A DNA stretch of 7,117 nt from Phycisphaerales bacterium (GCA_029260415.1 JAJDDH010000383.1:1-7117); one strand, 5' to 3'. Positions 1-6,060 are shown, counted from the stretch's first letter. Numbers and translations: made by a program. Notes: generated from the letters alone by a model not told the origin.

Positions 1-188
1 TCACCCGCGGTCTTGGAAGCCCACGCGCTGCGCGCTCTCCACGCGGCGTCGATGGCCGACCGAGCCCCCGGGGCGCCCACGGACGGAACCTCAGCAATCA
101 CCTCGTCGTGAGCCGGGTTGACAACACTGAGCGTGTCACCACCCGAAGCTCCGACCCAGGCGCCATCAATCAGGCATTGTGTCTGCAC
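1..188 (-). CDS. gabD: Succinate-semialdehyde dehydrogenase-type aldehyde dehydrogenase, N-terminal fragment (runs off left edge)
   Basis: The minus strand encodes the first ~62 residues of an NAD(P)-dependent aldehyde dehydrogenase. The stretch LIDGAWVGASGG, then VVNPAHDEVIAEVPSVGA and AIDAAWRARSAW followed by K-T-A-G, matches the GabD N-terminus in spacing (E. coli has LINGEWL, VTNPANGDKLGSVPKMGA, AIDAANRALPAW). Family knowledge: these cytosolic enzymes oxidise succinate semialdehyde to succinate. The catalytic Cys and Glu and most of the NAD-binding fold lie outside the window, so the substrate is inferred from N-terminal similarity only. I chose GTG at 188 because AGAAGG lies 4 bases upstream and LIDG then falls at residue 6. 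An in-frame ATG at 251 would add 21 basic residues with no obvious family match and no clear ribosome binding site; an in-frame TGA at 257-255 closes the frame upstream. It lies downstream of the nos genes on the same strand and has no evident functional link to them. Confidence 0.72.
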   Translation of the reverse strand, partial: MQTQCLIDGAWVGASGGDTLSVVNPAHDEVIAEVPSVGAPGARSAIDAAWRARSAWASKTAG

Positions 189-192
189 GTGC

Positions 193-198
193 CCTTCT
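193..198 (-). promoter_or_regulatory. Ribosome binding site for the aldehyde dehydrogenase
   Basis: AGAAGG on the minus strand sits 4 bases before the GTG at 188. The alternative ATG at 251 has only GC-rich, non-Shine-Dalgarno sequence in front of it. This supports the shorter start, but not decisively. Confidence 0.4.
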
Positions 199-257
199 TT
201 ACCGCGGGGTCTGCTGCCGACCAGAACGGTCTGCGCTTGCCGCCTATCCATCAATCA

Positions 258-850
258 TAGGTGCGCCCCGGGGTGACCGCCGGGGTCCGTCCGCCCTGGG
301 CTGCATCCCCGGTTCACGCATCGACCGGGAGCCCGGCTGATCGAACGCCCCGGAGTTCCTGGACGCGCGAGCCAGACCCCGGTCTCGCCGAGCGCGGTGG
401 GACCTCTCCGGACTCACTCCGCGTTGGCTCACGGCGTTGAGCGAGAGGCATCAACCGGTCGGGCCCGGGCTGCTGGGGCGGGCCGTCACGAAAGCGGGGG
501 TCGATCCCGGAGACGGCGAAGGCCGCTCGTGCCGCCCTCGGACGAGGGCGGCACGACCCCAATCAACCGGTACTGAGTGTGAGACCGGGTCGAGATCCGA
601 TCCGGTCACCCCTCCCGGGGCTTGACCGCGGCAGGCCAGGAGATTCCTGAGGGTCTCGGGCCCGGTTCGGGTGTCGTCTTTGCCCGGGGTCAAAGGGTCG
701 GGTAGATCGCCAGGGCCATCGCAGGAAGCAGCGCACCGATGTCTCGCCTGGGGATGCCGGCCTTCGGAGGCGAGGGCATGTCGGAGCAGTCGGATCGGTC
801 CATCAGGCGTCTGGTGGGCGCCTGAACTCCCTGCGGACCTCGCCTTCCCA
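258..850. other. Gene-poor spacer between the nos region and the aldehyde dehydrogenase gene
   Basis: I see no intact gene here on either strand. The open frames are Arg/Pro/Ser/Gly-rich, overlap one another on both strands and resemble no family I know, as expected for frames left open by high GC. Two things stand out: a perfect 14-bp stem-loop at 527-556, and a possible membrane-protein remnant in two minus-strand frames at 690-918. There is also an imperfect stem-loop at 736-784 (perfect core CTCGCCT/AGGCGAG). The part from 430 to 258 should contain the aldehyde dehydrogenase promoter, but I cannot identify convincing -35/-10 elements. Confidence 0.55.
527..556 (-). terminator. Candidate transcription terminator or strong stem-loop after the nos operon
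   Basis: Arms TCGTGCCGCCCTCG (527-540) and CGAGGGCGGCACGA (543-556) are exact reverse complements around GA; a real hairpin would open the innermost CG pair to give a four-base loop. It lies downstream of the nos genes and RIC remnant and upstream of the aldehyde dehydrogenase, where a terminator is expected. No run of U follows on either strand, so it is not a classical intrinsic terminator. It could instead be an mRNA 3'-end stabiliser, or the shape could be incidental to GC-rich DNA. The structure is strand-symmetric; minus is assigned from gene context. Confidence 0.42.
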
Positions 851-918
851 TCACGGGTGGAGCGGGCGCCGAACAACAGAGCGATGAAGGCGACTCGATT
901 GAGAACGAAGAACCCGAA
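690..918 (-). pseudogene. Possible decayed small membrane-protein gene (unrecognised)
   Basis: Starting right after a TGA at 921-919, one minus frame reads FGFFVLNRVAFIALLFGARS, which looks like a membrane helix followed by positive residues. Around 840 a different frame takes over and ends GIPRRDIGALLPAMALAIYPTL before a TGA at 692-690, a second hydrophobic stretch at a C-terminus. About 30 of the last 37 codons of that second frame end in G or C, as in coding DNA here, though GC-rich noncoding DNA can do the same. I do not recognise a family and no start codon with a ribosome binding site is evident. It lies directly after the broken RIC gene, so decay of two neighbouring genes is a possible reading. 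Chance is a real alternative. Confidence 0.2.
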
Positions 919-1674
919 TCACCTGCCGGCAGATGTCGGCGTGCCCGCGCCGGGGTTTGTCGCCGATCCGTTGTTCCGTCTCGATCCCGGCTGGGAAGAG
1001 AATGTTGTTCCCCTTGTGGATGTGCAGTTGCGTGTCCTGTTCCAGCTCTCTGAGGCGTCCATCGCATTGGCGCCATGCCGAGCAGGTTCCTTCGGGCGGG
1101 GCGAGGTCGTCGGTCAACTCGTGTACGCGAGTTCGGCGCCGACATCGTCGTGATCGTGGGCCATGCAGGCGATAGGGCGGCGAATGCTCCAGGGCGGTCC
1201 ACCCTGGATCTCGGTCCGCCGTTCCAGGCGCCGGAACCACGGGAAGAGGACGCGTTCCTCGCGGACGAAATGGTCGTGCGCGTCCTCGGTCAGAGCCGCA
1301 ACAGTCCTATGCAACTCGATGAGACGGGGTTCACCTCCGGCGTGGGCAGCAACCCACTTGGCGACCAGGACCTCAAGCCGGTCCAACGCCGCCCGGGTCA
1401 ACACGTGATGTGTCTGTTCGACATGATGCGCGAACTGGGCCATCGTGGCGTTAGACGCAGTCCTGCGTTGTGTCTGACTCGGCTCACATTGGCTCGTGAG
1501 GGGACAGGGCGCCTGCGAGCTCGTCGGGGTCCAGCCCAAACCGGTCGGCGGCGTGAATGAGCTCCCGCCGCCGGAGCAGTAGTCGATGCCACGGGCCTCA
1601 AGATTCGGAATCAGACCAGGCCATGCGATGACAATCTCTCGGAGGGTCATGCTGGGTGCAATCCTACGGTCCAT
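851..1674 (-). pseudogene. Broken RIC/YtfE/ScdA-type di-iron iron-sulfur-cluster repair gene (DUF542 plus hemerythrin-like domain)
   Basis: Family knowledge: intact RIC proteins (~220-240 residues) are cytoplasmic, carry a non-heme di-iron site and repair Fe-S clusters damaged by NO or oxidants. The N-terminal DUF542 motif LEARGIDYCSGG is in frame from ATG 1674. The family-like stretch ADRFGLDPDELAGAL then lies in another frame (about 1558-1503), which hits TGA at 1486-1484. The first frame resumes with AQFAHHVEQTHH, DHFVREERVLFPW and ACMAHDHDDVGAEL, then stops at 1116-1114. The rest, HELTDDLAPPEGTC and LHIHKGNNILFP, continues in a third reading register to TGA at 853-851, though family similarity ends near 977. 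At least three indels are needed. The last ligand motif reads H-I-H-K-G where the family has HxxxE, so one iron-ligand Glu is Gly (GGG). The surviving open frame (1674-1114) would give a 186-residue fragment. The start overlaps nosL by 11 bases, with GAGGGGGG 5 bases upstream. Assembly error is the main alternative. Confidence 0.8.
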
Positions 1675-2176
1675 TGCTGCCCCCCTCGAAGATTGATTGA
1701 TCTTCAGCGTTGAGGGCACGAGCAGTTCCGAGGTGCGCCCACGCCGCGTCGAAGGTCATCACATCGCCCGGGAACTCGCGATTCGCGGTCTGGGCTTCTG
1801 GTTCCGAGCCGAAGGCTGCCGCCATCGAGCCCATGGGCGTTCGTAGGCTTGGCGCGACCAGAAAGTACGCCCGGTCCGTACTCATCCATGCTCTGCTTAC
1901 GAAGCTGTGGCACCAGCGCGTGACGATCTTGATGCTGGCGTGCTCAACCTCGTAGTTCACCTGGCAGTTGAAATCATCGAAGAGGTAGGCCTCATGGCCA
2001 CGATCGCCTTCAACGATCGTTGCCGTGGCCCATCGCTCGTCGCTGATGATCATGTTGCACTGCTCACAGACTGAGTCATCGAGCCGGACGGATGGTGGGC
2101 CGCTTTCGGCGTGCCCGCCACATCCGCAGAGTGGCGCGATTCCCGCAAGAACAATGGAAACCGAGATCGATCTCAT
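1664..2176 (-). CDS. nosL: NosL, copper-chaperone lipoprotein for nitrous oxide reductase
   Basis: 170 residues. NosL is a membrane-anchored periplasmic lipoprotein that hands Cu(I) to NosD/NosZ for copper-centre assembly. The N-terminus is a short lipoprotein signal with lipobox L16-C17-G18-C19, predicting lipidation at C19. The metal-binding motif is C37-E-Q-C40-N-M42 (family C-x-x-C-G-M, with Asn in place of the usual Gly). Other NosL hallmarks follow: FDDFNCQVNY (66-75), TPMGSMAAAFGS (113-124) and DVMTFDAAW (138-146). Length is normal. The ATG overlaps the nosY stop (ATGA at 2176-2173), and GGAAGGG lies 7 bases upstream, so translation is probably coupled. Its 3' end overlaps the broken RIC gene by 11 bases. 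No damage seen. Confidence 0.93.
   Translation of the reverse strand: MRSISVSIVLAGIAPLCGCGGHAESGPPSVRLDDSVCEQCNMIISDERWATATIVEGDRGHEAYLFDDFNCQVNYEVEHASIKIVTRWCHSFVSRAWMSTDRAYFLVAPSLRTPMGSMAAAFGSEPEAQTANREFPGDVMTFDAAWAHLGTARALNAEDQSIFEGGSNGP
1688..1705 (-). repeat. AT-rich inverted repeat just upstream of the RIC ribosome binding site
   Basis: On the plus strand GAAGAT and ATCTTC flank TGATTG, a perfect 6-bp arm pair with a 6-base centre. It lies inside the last codons of nosL and abuts the GAGGGGGG ribosome binding site (1680-1687) of the following gene. As RNA it could fold to a weak hairpin next to that site; as DNA it could be a dyad operator. It does not match the FNR consensus TTGAT-N4-ATCAA. 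Chance is quite possible. Confidence 0.3.
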
Positions 2177-3063
2177 AGGGCGCCCTTCCGGGCAAAGAGC
2201 AGAGTCGCGAGCATCAACGGCACAACCGCCCAGAGCACAAGGGTCGTGGCAAGCATCCACGAGAGCGAATCGCCGTACGTGCGTGAGGCGTATGCGCCAA
2301 CGGGTCCAAGCACGTCCAGCGATGCGTTCATGTTGACAATCACCGCCATCTTGAACGCTTGAAGTGGGTTCAGAACGGCGAGGCCGAAGATCTCCTGGAC
2401 ACGGAGTTTGAGCAGGATCGAGCTCGCCATAAGCCCCAGGTCGCTCACAAAGACGAGCGTGAGCCAGACGAAGAGGCCCAGGCCGGTGGCCACGGACGGC
2501 TTGCGTGAAACCACGGAGATCAGCGTGCCAACGGAGAGCATGGCGAGTGCGAGGAGTACGGTGAACGCGACGAGCATCGCGTAGGATCCAACGCCTACCC
2601 CGCCGGTCCGCCATGCGAGCACCCCGGCGCTCACGCCGAAGCCGATGCACAGCGAGCACACGAGTGTGCCTGCCAGCCCGATGTACTTCCCGATCACAAC
2701 CTGAGACCGGGAGACGGGCTGGGCGAGCAGGTATAGCAGGGTGCCTCGCTCTCGCTCGCCAGCGATCGTCCCGGCCCCGGCTGTGAGCGCCATCAGCGGG
2801 ACGACGAGAACAACGAGGTTGAGGAGTCCCGCGGCGGTCCGGCCGAACCCCGCGAACCCGTGCGAGCCCACGCCGCTGAGCGAGAGGAACGAGACGCCGA
2901 CCGCCAGAACGCCGAAAGCGATGGTGTAGAGCAGGAACCACCGGCTCGCGATGGAGTCGCGAAACTCCCGGCGTGCGAACGATGCAATCCCGCCAGCGAA
3001 CGACCGGGCGGACACCGCAGAACTGACGCCCCGGGCGGGCGAGTGAGGAGCGAGCGTGTTCAC
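2173..3063 (-). CDS. nosY: NosY, ABC-2-type permease of the NosDFY complex
   Basis: 296 residues. NosY is the inner-membrane subunit that joins the cytoplasmic ATPase NosF to periplasmic NosD; the complex is required for copper-site assembly in NosZ. Six hydrophobic helices are visible at about 42-62, 77-100, 128-151, 161-183, 192-214 and 269-292. Between the second and third is the ABC-2 permease motif GERERGTLLYLLAQPVSRSQ (102-121), probably the coupling helix contacting NosF. The conserved NPLQAFK is at 232-238. The start is GTG at 3063, overlapping the nosF stop (GTGA) and preceded by a strong GGAGGTG 5 bases upstream. A cytoplasmic N-terminus of ~40 residues precedes helix 1. The gene ends in an ATGA overlap with nosL. 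No defects seen. Confidence 0.93.
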   Translation of the reverse strand: MNTLAPHSPARGVSSAVSARSFAGGIASFARREFRDSIASRWFLLYTIAFGVLAVGVSFLSLSGVGSHGFAGFGRTAAGLLNLVVLVVPLMALTAGAGTIAGERERGTLLYLLAQPVSRSQVVIGKYIGLAGTLVCSLCIGFGVSAGVLAWRTGGVGVGSYAMLVAFTVLLALAMLSVGTLISVVSRKPSVATGLGLFVWLTLVFVSDLGLMASSILLKLRVQEIFGLAVLNPLQAFKMAVIVNMNASLDVLGPVGAYASRTYGDSLSWMLATTLVLWAVVPLMLATLLFARKGAL

Positions 3064-3941
3064 GGTTGCACCTCCGGCATGTGTACGTTGTCGAGCACCT
3101 CGATGTCACGCACCTCGATCTGACAACGTGCCAGTGTGCAGATGGGATCCGCCTTCCGATCCCGTGGGACGGCGACACAGAGCCCGTGCCCATTGACGTG
3201 CACGGCGTGCCCCGCCTCACGGAGCACACGCGCCGCATCGTCCTCGCTCGCCATCGTGAGATGCAGGCGCACGACCTGAATGGGCTTCTCGGTTGGCCAG
3301 AGCTCACGAGGCGTTGTGTCTCGTTGGACCTTGCCACGGTCAAGGACGAGCACGCGATCGGCAAGAGAGATCACCTCGTCCGGGCGGTGCGACGCGAAAA
3401 GAAGCGTTTTGCCGGACGTCTTCAGGTTGTGCAGTGTCTCGACAACCTCGCCCCGCCCCGCGGCGTCAAGGTTTGAGGTCGGCTCATCCAGCATGATGAG
3501 GGGCGGATCGCTGAGCAGCGCGATCGCCAGCGCGAGGCGCTGCTTCATGCCGCCCGAGAGATCGCGGACACGCTTGCGCTCGTGCCCGGCGAGCCCAACC
3601 GTCGCGAGCGCCTCCGCGGCACGCGCGCGTGGCACACACCGAAGACCCGCAAAGAACGCCATCGCAGACCCGAGCCTCGCGTCGTCATGGAACGCCAGTT
3701 CCTGGGGCACGTACCCGACGAGGCTGCGGGCACGACGCCCCCGCTTGCGGACATCGACACCGCCGATACGAGCAGCTCCCCGGAACCGGATCACACCGAG
3801 CAGGCATCGGATGAGCGTTGTCTTGCCCGCTCCGTTGCTCCCCCAGAGTGCGAGTGACTCGCCCTCGCCGAGCTCAAGCGATACGCCCGACACCGCGGCG
3901 ACACGCCCGAACTTCTTCGTGACCTTGGTCGCCGTGATCAT
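3060..3941 (-). CDS. nosF: NosF, ABC transporter ATPase of the NosDFY complex
   Basis: 293 residues, cytoplasmic. NosF hydrolyses ATP to drive conformational change in NosDFY during NosZ copper-site maturation. All ATPase motifs are intact: Walker A GSNGAGKTT (34-42), Q-loop YVPQE (Q80), signature LSGGMKQRLAL (128-138), Walker B LIMLDEPTSNLD (148-159) with catalytic E153, and switch His H185 in FASHRPDEV. Residues after about 215 form the variable C-terminal part usual in NosF. ATG 3941 overlaps the nosD stop (ATGA) and has AAGGAG 7 bases upstream, the strongest canonical ribosome site in the cluster. The 3' end overlaps the nosY GTG. Assignment as NosF rather than a generic ABC ATPase rests on its position between nosD and nosY. 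Confidence 0.94.
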   Translation of the reverse strand: MITATKVTKKFGRVAAVSGVSLELGEGESLALWGSNGAGKTTLIRCLLGVIRFRGAARIGGVDVRKRGRRARSLVGYVPQELAFHDDARLGSAMAFFAGLRCVPRARAAEALATVGLAGHERKRVRDLSGGMKQRLALAIALLSDPPLIMLDEPTSNLDAAGRGEVVETLHNLKTSGKTLLFASHRPDEVISLADRVLVLDRGKVQRDTTPRELWPTEKPIQVVRLHLTMASEDDAARVLREAGHAVHVNGHGLCVAVPRDRKADPICTLARCQIEVRDIEVLDNVHMPEVQP

Positions 3942-5341
3942 TCCGTAACTCCTTGTGGCGGAGCGATGACGCCAGGGTTGCGTGCGAGAAAGAACGCGAG
4001 GCCCCCAGCGAACGTGAGAAGCAGCAGCGCCAGGACCCCCATGGCGGTGGGGCGGCGCGGGTGAGCGCCGGTCAGTTTCAGATCCTGTGGCAAGGCCAGG
4101 GGAGACGGGTCGGTCAGGGTCGGCTCGGGCCTGAGCTCTGGAAGCGCCCTGGCGGTGAACTCGATCGCACGCTGCGCGGGGCTGTGGACGAACAGGCGGA
4201 GGTTCGGCTCGCGGGCAAGCATCGCGCCGAACAGGCTGCGGGGCTCGTAGGCCAGATCGCCGATCCCGTCGTGGTCGAGGTCGAAACCGGCGTAGTCGGA
4301 CCAGTAGTTGCCGGCGCCGTCCTTCGCGAACACATTGGAATCAAGCCGTCCCCGCCCGTGGGTGGCGGCGGGCTCCTCGTTCTCAACGAACGAGTTTCGA
4401 GTGAAGACGTTGTCGTGCGTGTTTGGAGTGGCGAGCAGCCCGATCTCGTTGAACGCGACCATGTTCGACTTGAACAGGCCCGTTGAGCCGATCGACGACG
4501 GGCTGTTGTCGATGTACATCCCGACACGGTTGGCGAGCAGGGCGTTGCCCGTGACCGTGATGTCATCGCAGTCTTTAAGCCCGATGCCGTACCCGCTGGC
4601 GCCCCGGTTGTTGGTCAGCCGGTTGTCTCTGAGCGTGATCCGGTTGCTGTACATGAGATAGATGCCGACGGAGTTTCCCGTGAGCACGTTCTCCTCGAGG
4701 ACGGTGTCATGGCTGTACATGAAGTGCAGCCCGTACCGACTGTCCGTGACCGTGTTCCGGCGAATCCGGAGATTCTCCGAGTACCAGAACACCATGTCCC
4801 GAGAGCCCCTGACGGTGTTGTCCTCGATGACGCACCCGTGGCTCCACCAGAGGCGGATGCCATCCCCGCGGCGCCCCGGATCCAGATCCTTGCACCTGAT
4901 CGAGTTGTCTCGGATGATCGAATCGGGAGACTCTCGGAGGTCGATGCCGAACAACGCATCCTCGATGGTGTTCGATTCGATCGTTGCGGAGCCCGCGCTG
5001 ACACGGACTGCCGCGGGTTCTCCGGTGACGTCCTTCCCAGACGCGCGAATGACGCACCGCCGGACGGTTACGCGCTGGGCACGGACGTCAATCACTGTGC
5101 CTTGGCCCAGCCCGTCGAAGACCGTCGCGTCGCCGCCGTCGAGCGTGATCGGCTTGGTAATGATCAGGTTCCCGGTGTAGATCCCCGCTGGCACGTGGAT
5201 GGTTGACCCGGGATCGGCCGCGTCGATCATGGCCCCGATCAGCGCAACGGATCGAGACGTGGGCTCGCGGGCCCCGCTTGTCGCAAGGGCGACGCTGCTC
5301 ATCAGCAGGCTCGCCAGAATCGCAATCGTGATGGATCGCAT
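3938..5341 (-). CDS. nosD: NosD, periplasmic beta-helix copper-maturation protein, with a C-terminal membrane helix
   Basis: 467 residues. NosD is the periplasmic partner of NosFY; it takes copper from NosL and acts on NosZ. A Sec signal peptide is seen at 1-20 (ALA before T21). The body is a right-handed beta-helix with repeated turns (CASH-type), visible as recurring N-T-[VI] and D-N motifs, for example RRNTVTDSRYGLHFMYSHDT and GIYLMYSNRITLRDNRLTNN. The hallmark NYWSDYAGFDLDHDGIGDLA is present. After a Pro-rich linker there is a strong hydrophobic helix, AMGVLALLLLTFAGGLAFFL (about 433-452), followed by Arg and a short Pro-containing tail. This suggests the protein is also anchored at its C-terminus. 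The ATG at 5341 has GGGAG 5 bases upstream, 11 bases after the preceding gene's stop. The 3' end overlaps nosF by 4 bases. Intact. Confidence 0.94.
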   Translation of the reverse strand: MRSITIAILASLLMSSVALATSGAREPTSRSVALIGAMIDAADPGSTIHVPAGIYTGNLIITKPITLDGGDATVFDGLGQGTVIDVRAQRVTVRRCVIRASGKDVTGEPAAVRVSAGSATIESNTIEDALFGIDLRESPDSIIRDNSIRCKDLDPGRRGDGIRLWWSHGCVIEDNTVRGSRDMVFWYSENLRIRRNTVTDSRYGLHFMYSHDTVLEENVLTGNSVGIYLMYSNRITLRDNRLTNNRGASGYGIGLKDCDDITVTGNALLANRVGMYIDNSPSSIGSTGLFKSNMVAFNEIGLLATPNTHDNVFTRNSFVENEEPAATHGRGRLDSNVFAKDGAGNYWSDYAGFDLDHDGIGDLAYEPRSLFGAMLAREPNLRLFVHSPAQRAIEFTARALPELRPEPTLTDPSPLALPQDLKLTGAHPRRPTAMGVLALLLLTFAGGLAFFLARNPGVIAPPQGVTE

Positions 5342-5352
5342 CCGGTCTCCCG

Positions 5353-6018
5353 TCAGGTGGCGTTTGCGGACCGGGCCTTGACCAGCGGCATGTACGCGCG
5401 CCGATGGAAGAACAGCGCGGCTATGAGCACGGCCGACGCGATCGTTGCGAGAATCAGTCCGAGGCCCGGGGTCGCGATCGTTGCGAACTGCCCGATCCCA
5501 CCCCTTCCGATCGCGGTGGGCACGAAGGGCTTGATCGCGTTGGAGAGGGGGGCGCTCGGATCAAGATTCAATCCAAAGTGTCGCATCCAGAGGTGCAGGT
5601 CCACGAGGAAGACAGCGGGGAACAGCACCACCGGGAGCACCAGCAGAACCGCCCACCGGCTGTGGACAAACGCGGCAAGCTCCAGCAGCACGACGAACGC
5701 GATCATCAAGAACACGCCAACGTCCCGCTCGATCTCGGCGGCTTCATAAAGTGACCGCATGCCGATGTAGTGATTCAGCCCATCGATCTCGGCGACATCA
5801 CCCGAGAGGTGATTGAGATGAGCTGTCATGTGGAGACCGCTCGGGTATTGCGGCGCCTGCAGCTCCATGTGCCAGTACGGAAGGAACAGGGAGACGAGCA
5901 GCAGCACGCGGGCGACCAGGAGCAGGAAGCCCGGGGCGCCGTACCGCAGTGCATGCCCGGCCGTTTCCTCTGGGCCGATTCGGGGACCGATGATGCGTTC
6001 AATGATTCGTGCGCTCAC
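5353..6018 (-). CDS. NosB-like four-helix membrane protein next to nosZ, His/Met-rich loop
   Basis: 221 residues from GTG 6018, chosen because AAGGAG lies exactly 6 bases upstream. An in-frame GTG at 6087 would give 244 residues with a charged, low-complexity N-terminus, weaker ribosome site, and a stem-loop inside the coding region. Four membrane segments are visible: about 29-47, 100-118, 122-142 and 185-203. Between helices 1 and 2 is a ~50-residue loop rich in potential copper ligands (H50, M51, H63, M64, H67, H70, H83, M87), with the motifs YWHMELQAPQYPSGLHM and EIDGLNHYIGM. A second region, DLHLWMRHFGLNLDP (140-154), follows helix 3. Clade II nos clusters typically carry nosB, a membrane protein of unknown function, directly after nosZ; position and topology fit, but I cannot confirm homology by eye. 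A role in copper handling or electron supply for NosZ is inference. It is 11 bases upstream of nosD and 92 bases after nosZ. Confidence 0.8.
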   Translation of the reverse strand: MSARIIERIIGPRIGPEETAGHALRYGAPGFLLLVARVLLLVSLFLPYWHMELQAPQYPSGLHMTAHLNHLSGDVAEIDGLNHYIGMRSLYEAAEIERDVGVFLMIAFVVLLELAAFVHSRWAVLLVLPVVLFPAVFLVDLHLWMRHFGLNLDPSAPLSNAIKPFVPTAIGRGGIGQFATIATPGLGLILATIASAVLIAALFFHRRAYMPLVKARSANAT

Positions 6019-6024
6019 GTCCGG

Positions 6025-6030
6025 CTCCTT
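6025..6030 (-). promoter_or_regulatory. Ribosome binding site that sets the start of the NosB-like gene
   Basis: A canonical AAGGAG on the minus strand lies 6 bases (CCGGAC) before GTG 6018. The upstream in-frame GTG at 6087 is preceded only by ACGAGA with almost no spacer. This makes 6018 the better start and leaves a 92-base spacer after nosZ. Confidence 0.6.
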
Positions 6031-6039
6031 GATGCTCTC

Positions 6040-6060
6040 GCGACCCGGCCTGCCGGTCGC
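6040..6060 (-). promoter_or_regulatory. Intercistronic stem-loop between nosZ and the NosB-like gene
   Basis: On the minus strand GCGACCGG and CCGGGTCGC flank CAGG, giving an 8-bp stem with one bulged G. It lies in the spacer after the nosZ stop (6113-6111) and 9 bases before the AAGGAG of the next gene. No U run follows. Likely roles, by inference, are protecting the nosZ mRNA 3' end, partial termination, or setting lower expression of the accessory genes relative to nosZ. Confidence 0.45.

Noticed and set aside
736..784. Imperfect stem-loop (CCGATGTCTCGCCT versus AGGCGAGGGCATGTCGG) as a terminator
   Set aside because: Only the inner 7 bp and outer 4 bp pair cleanly, the loop is long, and no U tract follows; weaker than the 527-556 hairpin.
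437..1202. Open frames on both strands (plus 437-625, plus 671-1153, minus 451-876, minus 690-1202)
   Set aside because: They overlap each other, are rich in Arg/Pro/Ser/Gly, show no family motifs, and part of the span is explained by the RIC remnant.
1075..1560. Plus-strand open frame of 161 codons
   Set aside because: It is antisense to the RIC pseudogene, whose motifs are clear; GC-rich codon bias opens the opposite strand.
1691..1700. Possible FNR/CRP-type operator (TGATTGAT-like)
   Set aside because: It lacks the TTGAT-N4-ATCAA dyad and lies inside the end of nosL, not in a promoter region.
2177..3364. A long minus-strand open frame continuous with nosL that extends ~396 codons upstream across nosY and part of nosF
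   Set aside because: The extension is Arg/Pro/Ser-rich, out of frame with two well-supported genes, and NosL has its own start, ribosome site and lipoprotein signal at 2176.
3280..3948. Plus-strand open frame of 222 codons opposite nosF
   Set aside because: Ser/Arg/Pro-rich shadow of a gene with all ABC ATPase motifs intact.
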